A program made the translations under genes and the position numbers. DNA of 34,256 nucleotides, from assembly GCA_026260175.1 (NCBI GenBank), contig JAKCWW010003774.1, forward strand, positions 3,717 through 37,972, read 5' to 3'. The stretch comes from Reticulitermes lucifugus. Taxonomy: Eukaryota; Arthropoda; Insecta; Blattodea; Rhinotermitidae. Under the pieces are notes generated by a model that worked only from the letters and a program-made list of their open reading frames with translations, ran no database searches and had not been told where the DNA came from. Shown here in pieces: positions 1-8,669 of this stretch; position 1 is the stretch's first letter, and every line of letters starts with the position of its first letter.

Positions 1-138
1 ATAAATTCATGGCAGTCTTGTTTTTGTATACGGATTATCCAATGTAGGTTGAGCGTACCCTGTGGAAATATGGACGGATGTCAGTATCGATACTTTTTAA
101 CAAACCCGGTATCATAAAAATGATGTTAGAGAAAGCAG

Positions 139-426
139 CTATATTGGGGGACATACCTGTATTATGTTGCTGCGCGTCCAGTGTTGTGATTTGTACTGAC
201 TGGTTAGACTTTTTCGGTTATTACCATTGACTGTAATGTGGATGTATTTTGGTGAAAGTTGTTCCAATTTGCAGATCTTGTTGAACCAAATAGATGCAAT
301 AGTCTTATGCAGTTTTTCTTTGATTTTACGATAGTTGTAAGCTGATTTTGCCTGTTGGGCATTGCTAAATTTCATGTTATATTCACCTGCATTATGATAA
401 CAAATCAACAGTTTAAAAACCAACAT
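139..426 (-). pseudogene. Decayed retroelement ORF, possibly Penelope-like (N-terminal part)
   Basis: A 95-codon open frame contains a basic segment with KLHKTIASIWFNKICKLEQL followed by SPKYIHITVNGNN. From memory this pattern (xIWFNKxCxxxxLxPxYIxIxxNGxN) belongs to a repetitive arthropod ORF family that I associate with the N-terminal part of Penelope-like retroelements. That link is recall, not proof. No reverse transcriptase motif is visible before the window edge, and the frame stops at 139, so this is a fragment. Its first ~20 codons lie inside the left arm of the inverted repeat at 367-595, so the ORF start exists twice in opposite orientations. A chance ORF in unknown repeat DNA is the alternative. 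Confidence 0.4.
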
Positions 427-595
427 ATGAACTGTATTCTTACAAGTAAGTCAAATGCCCCTACATGCTACATGGCTTGTTGAAGCTGAAACATATGTAG
501 GGGCATTTGACTTACTTGTAAGAATACAGTGCATATGTTGGTTTTTAAACTTTTGATTTGTTATCATAATGCACTGTGAATATAACGTGAAATTT
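367..595. repeat. Inverted repeat, ~100-bp arms with ~28-bp loop
   Basis: The left arm (about 367-466) and right arm (about 495-595) are near-perfect reverse complements. Both carry the block TACAAGTAAGTCAAATGCCC or its complement, and they differ by scattered substitutions and small indels. The left arm contains the 5' end of the minus-strand retroelement ORF, so the right arm is an inverted, 5'-truncated copy of the same end. Inverted partial copies at insertion ends are known for Penelope-like elements. A foldback MITE is the alternative. Confidence 0.8.
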
Positions 596-636
596 AAATA
601 CCTGTATTTGAAAGTTTACATGATGATAGGTTTGTT

Positions 637-741
637 CTAAATCACTGGTTTGTTCTAAATCACTGGTAACCTTTAATTGTATCTAAATCACTGGTGACCT
701 CTAGTTGTATCTAAATCACTGGTAACCTTTAATTGTATTTT
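637..741. repeat. Short tandem repeat, ~32-bp unit
   Basis: The segment TAAATCACTGG recurs four times. The last three copies head a ~32-bp unit that runs through AACCTTTAATTGTAT with few changes (one unit has GTGACCTCTAGTTG). The first copy has a shorter unit beginning TTTGTTC. No coding or regulatory role is evident. The stretch from here to about 1690 is AT-rich and shows no gene that I can support. Confidence 0.85.
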
Positions 742-1689
742 ATTAGTCCGTGATTAAACATTTCATCGATCTGTGTATGCTGTTGATGTGCCTGTGAAGT
801 CCTTCAGAGCTCAATAGCAAAAGTGTGTCTGGTGTAATGACCATGTAATGTTTACATAACAGTTGATTCTGCATAATTTTCATATTTCCTGCAAATATTT
901 GAGCTTTAAAAGTGAAGTGCAAGAAAACATTTTGTGTTGGTTTGGTTTTAAACAGAAATCTGTGGACAGAACTGCGGAAATTAAATACTGCCTTGACTTG
1001 TAAAACAATTTCAGTTTTGCTGCATGTGTTTGCAAACTGTTAATTTCAGTATGAAGAACTGTAAATATTTTAAATGAAGATATGGGACTCTGTGGAGAAT
1101 AAACTCCAAATCAACTTAAAAGAGAAATGAGATTGGAATTTTTCATACATATAAAATACAATACCAGGAACTAGTCAGATGAGTTCAAAGAGTCCATAGA
1201 ACATTTCCCACACATGAGAAATAGTTTTTTTTAATAACTTTATATACTCTAGTAAGATCAGTGTACATATAGCACTCTCAGAAAGAAATTACCTCTGACA
1301 GATTCTTAATGATTAGACAGCTGCAGTTTTATAGGCAGCCTGTATATTGTTAGAAATTATTTTTGTGTCTCGATTTTTCCCCTTCCACTTTATAGTTACT
1401 AAAATTTACTGGGATTATCATTACTACACATTTCACTAGCTCTTTGTATCATCTTATGATTTCCAAGATGTCTAATAATGTCTGAAACAGTAACATGGAG
1501 GGATAAATAGACATTGCTGAATGGATGGATAGGTGAGCTGATGGATGAATCATTGAGCTGCATGGGTAGATGATTGAGGACACTGCACAATTGGAGGACC
1601 TTTGTAATCCACTGAAGAGATTGATGAAGCAAGTGATTGCAGTGGATGAGAAGGGGATTTAATTGGTCAACAGATCAGCAGTACTGTGT

Positions 1690-2540
1690 CCTGCAAGTAT
1701 GGCCATCAAAGTTGATCGCAAATCGTCACCAGACATATTCGGTTTTGCTGGCCTGACTTATTAAAAAAATTGTCTATCTTCAGTTGCTTCTCAACCTATG
1801 ACTTCTCAAGCAGGAGTTAATAACAAGCCGAATTTTGTTTGACCATCCGTGACACTTTTTTCTTGTAGTCTGTCTTACAACCATTATTTTCAAGTTCTTT
1901 CAAACCTTCCGTTTTTGCTAGACTGTTTTGCAAAATGTTGTCAGTTGGCAGATTTTTGTTTCATCTTTTTCATCCCCATGTATTTTAATATGGCCAAGCT
2001 CTTCATGTAGTTTTAATTCATCAGTTTATACATCATCATTACACCACAGAAACTTATATCCTTTTCCTCCACATCATTAAAACTAGCCTGCTTTGTTAAG
2101 GCAACACTCTGAATGTTTAACTGTTCCATTACCAGTGGCAGCTCATATTTGATATCATTCATGAGGTGTGGCAACAATTCTTACCACACACCATGCATAC
2201 ATAATGCTGGCACATCTCTGCATGCATCCATAATATAAATTCAATCTATTATATCAACTTTTTTGCCAAAATTCCTTTCTCTATTTGTTGCTAATTATGC
2301 AATGTTCTGTGTAAAGAGTGGGCCATGAAAGTGGCTGCAACACCTTGATCTGTCAGCCATAGTAATGGGGATGCTTAGGTGGGGCAAAGACAACCATTGT
2401 TTTCAGGGAGATCTATTAAGTGCTCTTGATTACCTGGGCACTTATCAGTAACAAGGAAATCCAGGTTCCTTTTTGTGATAATCCTCAAACTCGCCACTGT
2501 TTCCATTATGTTTTTTATATCCTAATAGCAGCTGCACACC
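1690..2540 (-). pseudogene. Decayed Tigger/pogo-type (DDE_1) transposase
   Basis: Read on the minus strand through several frames, this stretch gives pieces in the order of a Tigger/jerky-type transposase. They are a catalytic-core piece LVTDKCPGNQEHLIDLPENN (about 2395-2460), then LTDQGVAATFMAHSLHRTLHN minus its last residue (about 2300-2370), matching the family pattern (I)QPMDQGVIATFKAYYLRR. Next come a tryptophan-bearing MDACRDVPALCMHGVW (about 2180-2235) and a C-terminal piece LKIDNFFNKS (about 1755-1785), matching the family's usual T(I/L)D.FF tail. Stops and frameshifts separate the pieces, so it is dead. Assignment rests on motif order and family patterns from memory. The 5' half was not found; a hAT MITE lies just upstream. 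Confidence 0.65.
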
Positions 2541-2587
2541 TACATTTCATTTTTTCTGCAGTATTATGAATATTCCTCGGTGTAGAG

Positions 2588-2785
2588 CATGGGTCTCCAA
2601 CCCGTGGTGCGCCAGGTTGTATTATGCACCCCATGGCCACATTTGTAAATCATGTATATACTATAAAAATTACACGACAATTTAGGTGGTTAGTTATACC
2701 ACTTATTATTTTTCCACTTGTGGCCTGTGAACCAGCCGACAATAATGGGTGTGGCCCTTTGTCATAAAAAGGTTGGAGACCCATG
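2588..2785. mobile_element. hAT-superfamily MITE with perfect TIRs and 8-bp TSD
   Basis: The element begins CATGGGTCTCCAACC and ends with its exact reverse complement GGTTGGAGACCCATG (15-bp terminal inverted repeats). It is flanked by identical 8-bp direct repeats GTGTAGAG at 2580-2587 and 2786-2793. An 8-bp target-site duplication with short TIRs is diagnostic of hAT transposons. At 198 bp with no significant ORF it is non-autonomous. Perfect TIRs and TSD suggest a fairly recent insertion. The target is just upstream of the decayed Tigger copy. Confidence 0.93.
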
Positions 2786-2793
2786 GTGTAGAG

Positions 2794-4600
2794 CTTCTTG
2801 GATTCCTGTGGTACAGTGTCACTTTTTTTGTTTCCTTCATAACAATGAATCACAAGTTTTGTTCAAGACTTACCGATTTCAATGCTCTCTTTGCTCCTTA
2901 TTCTTTCTTACCATTTGCCAGATGGTTCTAGCCTTTTTCATTCATTATTATGGAATTATTTTAAGGGCTAATAATGAAAATAAAACAAAACTGCACAAGC
3001 ATATTAGCAGACAAAGACACTAGAACAATAAGGACATATTGTACTGGTTTCCTTATCCTCTCACATCCTCCCACCACCCACATCATGCTGTACTTCTCTC
3101 CTTCCTGCCTCTTTCAATTCCAGCACACAATCTGCATTGTGAGTGCTAATAATTGAAATGTAACTGAATTAGTTTAGTACATTAAAATGAAATTACAATT
3201 CTTTAACACTCACATGAGGACATGTACTTTATGTGTAATGGACAGTAGTATCTGTGATACACTGCATTAAGACTACTGCCATTAGAACTCCTTTAACAGG
3301 TATGCATAGTTGTCATGCTATTTTTTTTAATGCTGTTTGTCAAAACAGGTGAATTTAAGTTGGTTGCTTCTCTTTGTGCAAAAATCCTCATATGATTAGG
3401 TACATTTTAAGTCCATTCTGTTTATGCCAAGATCTTAATGTTATGTGGCTTTTTCTGTAAACCCTTCAACTGTCTTGATAACATATTCCCTTACTGACTC
3501 AGAATAAATATGTACATCATATAATTTTCCCTGCAAAATGAAGCTCTACATTCAGAACAATATGATGCATTCTTATGTATTAAATCTATATGTATTTTCA
3601 GATATGTTCAATAAATAATACAACGTTAAGTATTTTCAGATGTTTTGTATGTACATGTGTAACACAGAATCTCATGTTTTGTACAAAACTGTATTCTGTA
3701 AATACTGATATGAGGTCTTGCAAAGGAGGAGGATGTCCACCGATATAAGAATAGCACGTATTAGTATACACTACTTGAAAACAGCATGTAATATTTGTAG
3801 ATATTGTAAATGAGGCTGTAAAATACATAAATTACTAATGTATGTAAGGATAAATAAATATATGAAGTTGTTTTTTATTTAAAAGTTGGCCTTTATTAAG
3901 GAACTGACAAACCTCACTGTTACATCCTACCTATTTAATAAAGTGTGCTTTCATGACTTAAACCAGCATGCATCTTAGTCTGACATACACTGGAATAATT
4001 GTCTTTAATGTTTGTACAATAACCTTCGCTGAGCCTGTAATGCTTGTTGTACACAATTCATGAGATACTAAAATTACATGTACAGGCACATCTTTACATG
4101 TATACAGAATGAGTATATTTTAAGATTATTTCAATACTGTAATACTGCACAGGATGTAGGCTATAAACTCTGTAAATTATTTTGCAGTTTGTAAAAGAAA
4201 TTGGTGCTATCATCTCAGGCTTAAATACTACTGTGGCAAGTCAATTCATTATTTACTTACACGAACTCAAACTTTGGGACGGTCAAAATCTGGCTGTCTG
4301 CCTGTTGTTATTTGAATGGTAAATGCTTAGGCACACATGTGTACTATGTTCCTCATAACTGTAATTCTAGCCACCATTAACAGTTCTCTCAACTCACTAT
4401 TTTATGAACGGAACTAAAATATTCTTATCACTGAAATGTTAATAAACAAATCAACATGTTATCATTATATAATCAACTATCTACTGTCAAGTTACTTACC
4501 TAGTTCAAAAACTTTAAATACAAGTATAAGAACTTTAAATACAAGTATTAAGACATTTCATGAAAGGGACAGGACTGCTTCAAAGGTTAAATAAATTGAG
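2794..4600. other. Gene-less AT-rich stretch
   Basis: I see no protein family, RNA gene or clear transposon end here. The short open frames look like chance. A 22-bp direct duplication (AACTTTAAATACAAGTAT twice) lies at about 4508-4550. The right-hand part lies just downstream of the 3' end of the phosphatase gene on the minus strand. Confidence 0.6.
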
Positions 4601-4634
4601 GATGAGCTTATGCTTTCTGATGGGTGAATGAATT

Positions 4635-4776
4635 TTTATTATACACCGACCAATTTCTTGGCTCATGGTGTGTTACCTTCAAGTAAACTTGATAGAAGAG
4701 CGTGTAAATGCCACTACATTTATGATATGTGTTATGGATTAAATATTAATTTTGCCACAGTTAATATAATTTTATT
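4635..4776 (-). promoter_or_regulatory. Candidate poly(A) signals of the phosphatase gene
   Basis: On the minus strand AATAAA hexamers occur at 4776-4771 (about 47 nt after the stop codon at 4823) and at 4640-4635 (about 183 nt after it). Either could direct 3'-end formation. The region is AT-rich, so chance hexamers are common and neither is proven. Confidence 0.35.
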
Positions 4777-4822
4777 TTCGCATTTGTATTATTAGGATTT
4801 TAAGACCACCCTTCACTCTGCA

Positions 4823-5034
4823 TCAGAGACTCGCGATACGGCCCCTTTCTCGTCTTAGTTTGTTGTCTAACTCTGCCAACTGGTGAAGAAAGCCATCATT
4901 AGGGCGAATATCACGATGAAGTCGGACTCTTCTGACTGCTTCAGTAGCAGTAAGACCTTCTTTGATCATCAGGTATGATAACACACAGGTACTAGATCTA
5001 GACATTCCCATCACACAGTGCACCAACACTTTGC
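4823..5034 (-). CDS. Phosphatase terminal coding exon (P-loop)
   Basis: The acceptor is TTGTGTTCCCAG. The exon completes a Gly codon and reads [20 protein letters not shown] onward, ending ...GRIASL and TAA. It carries the catalytic HC(X5)R loop and the C-terminal helices ([19 protein letters not shown]). At 212 nt it is 2 nt plus 70 codons including the stop. Confidence 0.93.
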
Positions 5035-6793
5035 CTGGGAACACAACAACCATATCACTGTTACTTTCCTCAAGATATCCACATGCATAATTCCTTAGTA
5101 ACAGTTTACAACAGACATATCTTTAATTTTACTGCATGTATCATACTGCACAGCAACTGGCAATAAATTATTTACAAGACAGACAACTGATGTGCAGTTT
5201 TAAGCTTTAACAGCCTAGCGTCCCATGCGTACAGCTGGACTGCAAAAAGTCGTATTTTATATATTTAGGCAACAAGGATACTTACTGCATTTTTTAAACA
5301 TGTTGCACGATCTCTGTTCTTTTTCCCACAAAATGCCATGTACTTCAGAATTTTATCTTTTTAGTTCATTTAATATTTAGGTTTTACATAAAGGGTGCAC
5401 TAAAATTTAAATGTCCTCCCCTGGTTGTTAAAGGTTAATATGTACACAGTTTGTAATAATAGCTTTTATAGGCACTAACCATAACAAAAGCAGTGCATAT
5501 ATTGCAGTGTGTCACTGGTTATTTCATTGCTCTAAATTTTCTACAAATTTATGCAAATCAAAAAGACTTAACAACCTTAAGATTAGGGAAGACACCATGG
5601 AGAACAGCCCTTCTTGAAAAGCTATTAGTTTCTTAGCTAGTGGAGGAATGACCTACACTTTACAGAACCCAAACATTCATTACTGTATTCATAATGGCCT
5701 GCCAAATGTCCTTATCTCATCCTGAGCCACAAGAATCATCCATGTCCTCCCATCCCATTTCTTTAAAATCACTTTTAATATTATCCTTCTACCTACACCC
5801 ACATCTTCCAAGTGGTCTCTTTCTTTCAGGTTTCCCCACCAATACCTTCTGTGCATCTCTCTTCTCCCTTATACATGCCACATGCTTGCCCATCTCATGT
5901 GATCACCCTAATAATATGTCATATATGTACCCCCAAGGAAAAACCTCCAGTACCCACTGACCAAGAGGCTGGGTAGGCCCCACAGCCAACCTTGACACGT
6001 CCAAGAAGAGAAAAATTTCTTGCCCGTTGCGAATCAAACCACAATTCCTCAGTTGTGAAGACTATAGCTTAGTCACTATGTCAACTAAGCTATCCTAGCT
6101 CCCAGAGAAAGCACAAGTTTGGAAAGAAATTTATATAACAATATTTAATAAAACAAAGTACTGGAGAATGTTAATGTGGTGAAATATGGTGCACCTAACT
6201 TATTTCATCAACCACGTTACATAAAATCCACCTCATACATTGTTACATACTTCATCTCAACTCAGTTAATATAAACTGGAAACTTATAGTTACCTCCACT
6301 TTTGACGCCATTTTCAATGAAGTCAGCTGTTTCTGCAAAATGTGCACTAATATTGGTTACTGGCAGATCTAATAATTGAACACCCATATATTTGATATCA
6401 GTATCCCTGTAGTAGTCTTTGCTGGTATTCACCATTCCAAATTTGTTTCCTTCTGCTGTGTTTAAGACGTGTGTGATCCCAATCCTCTTAAGGTACTGTT
6501 TGTCCTTTGCAGCACCACTGAAAATAAATGGGCACATAAAATAAAATGGCTCATTCCCTGACAATATGTATAACAAAATACTAATACATATTACAAAGAA
6601 CTTACACATCACCAATGTAAACGTTAGGATACACTTCGTCACAATCCACTCCCATAGATAGCCTATCTTGAGTATCTGCAGAAGAACTTTCAAAACCTGG
6701 TAGTGGTCGATAGATTGTCTTTGTCGTAAATATTGCATGCATTAATCCTTTTGCCGTGGTTTCATCTCCACTGCTTAAGAATCCTGCAGTATA
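4823..6793 (-). CDS. Atypical dual-specificity protein phosphatase (DUSP3/DUSP29-like), 3' three coding exons
   Basis: The gene removes phosphate from phospho-Ser/Thr and phospho-Tyr of protein substrates. Three exons join in frame: 6793-6606, 6517-6294 and 5034-4823, totalling 207 codons plus stop. The intron phases are 2 and 1, with GT..AG ends. The product has the N-terminal segment IYRPLPGFE, then [42 protein letters not shown] (Asp of LLDLP is the expected general acid), and the P-loop [11 protein letters not shown] with catalytic Cys and Arg of HC(X5)R intact. The tail is [19 protein letters not shown]. There is no CH2 or MAPK-docking domain, as in atypical DUSPs. Exon-level similarity to vertebrate DUSP3, DUSP13 and DUSP29 does not pick one. 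The start is unsure: an in-frame ATG lies at 6742 (codon 18 of the first exon listed), but the exon opens with an acceptor site, so an upstream first exon is likely. Confidence 0.9.
5060..5900. other. Phosphatase intron, no clear content
   Basis: This is most of the 1.26-kb intron between the last two phosphatase exons, up to the SINE. It is AT-rich, with a C-rich/pyrimidine-rich patch at about 5690-5960 that gives a chance ORF on the plus strand. I see no other gene. Confidence 0.6.
5920..6106 (-). mobile_element. tRNA-derived SINE, copy 1
   Basis: On the minus strand this begins with a tRNA-like head. An A-box-like TAGCTTAGTTGAC lies at 6092-6080 and a B-box-like GGTTTGATTCGC at 6040-6029, spaced about 40 bp, as in RNA polymerase III internal promoters. 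A body follows with GGGTACTGG and CCTTGGGGGTA, which it shares with copy 4 at 30104-30415. The head is too degenerate to be a working tRNA gene. It sits inside the phosphatase's last intron. Confidence 0.75.
6294..6517 (-). CDS. Phosphatase middle coding exon
   Basis: The acceptor is TTTATTTTCAG and the donor GTAACT. The exon encodes [20 protein letters not shown] through [10 protein letters not shown], covering the core beta strands of the catalytic domain and the general-acid loop LLDLP. Its 224 nt are 1 nt, 74 codons and 1 nt, so it joins the neighbouring exons without a frame break. Confidence 0.92.
6606..6793 (-). CDS. Phosphatase 5'-most recognised coding exon
   Basis: The acceptor CTCCTGTTTCAG is followed by an open frame in phase 0, containing [20 protein letters not shown] and, further on, [12 protein letters not shown]. 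The donor is GTAAGT. The region IYRPLPGFE...CDEVYP leads directly into the catalytic domain of insect DUSP3-like proteins. The upstream exon with the initiator codon was not identified in the next 1.5 kb. Confidence 0.85.
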
Positions 6794-6925
6794 CTGAAAC
6801 AGGAGAAGTTTAAAGTATTGGTAACACAACTGCTGATTATCATGATTTTTACATTACACTCAGTTTTCTTTCATACAGACAATTAATTACTGTTATTTTT
6901 CTTTGTCAACTATTTCATGTGCATA

Positions 6926-7198
6926 CAAGGTACAGATAAAGATGTCCCTGTGCTTAACTACACCATGAAGGCATATGGTAGAATGGAGATACAGCTCCAC
7001 ACATTAACCTTAATGCCAGATGGAGGTACGTTGTCAGCTTCAAGCCCCGGCTGGTTTGTCCCCCGGGAAAGCACCACCCAGTACCAATGTAATGGGATGC
7101 TGCGTGGGTCTTACAGCCGGTCGGAAATTTGAAGAGAAAAAACTCCCTTCCCCCTCTGTCCAGCCCATAACTGGTCACCGACTGAACTACGGCTCCCT
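6926..7198 (-). mobile_element. tRNA-derived SINE, copy 2
   Basis: The minus strand starts near 7198 with GGGAGCCGTAGTTCAGTCGG, whose TAGTTCAGTCGG fits an A box. A clear B box is missing. The body has TTGGTACTGGGTGGTGCTTT and CCCGGGGGACAAACCAGC, then ATTAAGGTTAATGTGTGGAG and a 3' part AAGCACAGGGACA. The same blocks occur in order in copies 3 to 5. The body reads through as a spurious peptide (SRGLKLTTYLHLALRL) of a type often mis-annotated as protein in insect genomes. That last remark is from memory. Confidence 0.8.
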
Positions 7199-7199
7199 A

Positions 7200-8277
7200 C
7201 TCAAGCGCACATACATCAATTTTATCCGTTCGTGTAGACTACTGCATAACAAGACATTCTATTTGACATACAAATATCCAAAATTACATAATTGGTACAG
7301 AACCAGCGTGGTCGTACTTGACGCATGTGAATCACACTAACATTATAAAAAACTACGTTAACTGTAAAAACTATTTTGCAAACTGCAGGTATGCTGGAAG
7401 ATAACTACAAACTAATCTCTTAAATTAAGTTCCTATGACAATGTTAAAACGTTTTACGTAAGATTTAAAGTATCGAAGTCCACATCAAAATTGCTGCGTA
7501 AGAGATACAAGTACTTAAGAAGACCCTGTTCGGAGTGATCCAGACTATCACAATTACCTTGTCCCTCCAAGTAGTCATTTTATCGATAAGTTTCAGTCTT
7601 TCACAAGCTATAATTACTACACAGGCTGTGTCACATTTTAAACATTGAGCCTTACACCCCACACGACCTTCCTCCCCATCTTATCTTCCACATCTACTCC
7701 CCCTTTCGCCTACGCTTCTTCTCATTTTATGTAACCCCCACTATCACCCACGACACCAGCCGGAATTGGAACTGCTTTCGGCCAGGGCCACAGATTATCT
7801 AGTATAGCCAGCTGTAGAGTCGAATATGCGTAGTTCCGTAACATATGCAATAACAAATTGTTTCCGTAGTATAAGTACATTATAATTGGTATGGAACCAG
7901 AAGTGTAGTAGTGATGAAGATCGAACACTTTGTTGATACTGTACGGTGTAATAATGTATGTAGTGAACGAATTTTTAACTACGTAGGTCATATCAACCTG
8001 TGTGATCAGCTGAACACTGCTGTATTGTCAGTCTTCCACAGCCAATTCGTGTTCAGAGCGGTCTGTGACAAGGTGTGGGAGGATGGTTGGAGCAGTATTA
8101 TGGAAAAAGTAGTATTGTAGTAGTACGCAAGGGAAGTTTAATTGCTTGAAGGAAGATGGTGTTCAAGACCCACACGTGGACTTCTTTAATTGTGTGGACA
8201 TTGTGCATTTTAGAGGACAAAGGCAGTGTCACAATGAGAAACTAAGTGTTGTCACATATCATTATTTATTTTTTCAA
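7200..8277. promoter_or_regulatory. Shared upstream region of the phosphatase and PDPR genes
   Basis: This lies between two head-to-head genes and should contain both promoters and their 5' non-coding exons. It is less AT-biased than its surroundings. A donor-like CAA|GTAAGT at 8278 pairs well with the acceptor GTTGTTACAG ending at 8365, predicting an 88-bp intron in the PDPR 5' leader. A TCAGT initiator-like pentamer lies at about 8028. TATA and transcription start sites cannot be fixed from sequence alone. Confidence 0.45.
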
Positions 8278-8370
8278 GTAAGTGGTGTTAGTCAGAAATT
8301 GCCGTTGTATTCAGTGCGGCATTCCAGTGTTAATTTATTGTTGTTATGTATTTTCGTTGTTACAGAGAAC

Positions 8371-8669
8371 ATGATGTTGGCTCGATGTTCTGCAGTGAAT
8401 TCTGCAAGAACAATTGTGTGGTGTCAGAACATGGACAGGCAGTCTTCAAATAGCCACAAAAATCATGCATATAAGGAGACTGATTCGAAAATACACAGAG
8501 AACTACATAACAATAAGAGGCTATATTCCAATTTTACCATGGGCAATGAAACTGTTTTACCAAAGCAAGCTCAGGTTGTTATATGCGGTGCAGGAACAGT
8601 AGCCAATTCTGTTGCTTATCATTTGGTACAAAATGGGTGGAATGACATCCTAGTGCTTGAACAGAAAAA
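8371..8669 (+). CDS. PDPR: PDPR exon 1 (coding part), residues 1-100
   Basis: This encodes the arginine-containing leader MMLARCSAVNSARTIVWCQN and, after a polar stretch, the first beta-alpha-beta of the FAD fold, ending VLEQK. The exon probably begins at 8366 after TTGTTACAG. The frame stays open upstream to 8146 through the predicted leader intron, so a longer N terminus is possible if that intron is retained. The donor is AAAAA|GTGAG, phase 2. Confidence 0.85.

Noticed and set aside
637-741. CRISPR-like array
   Set aside because: The repeats are contiguous tandem units without unique spacers, in a eukaryotic intergenic region.
6029-6106. A functional tRNA gene
   Set aside because: A- and B-box-like segments exist, but no intact cloverleaf or acceptor stem can be formed. 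It is the head of a SINE.
6954-7340. Open frames on both strands at 6954-7340 as genes
   Set aside because: They coincide with SINE copy 2 and mirror each other.
8146-8370. Longer N terminus of PDPR starting at ATG 8146
   Set aside because: The frame is open but crosses a good intron (GTAAGT at 8278 to TTACAG at 8365), and its translation is not leader-like. The ATG at 8371, just after the acceptor, fits better.
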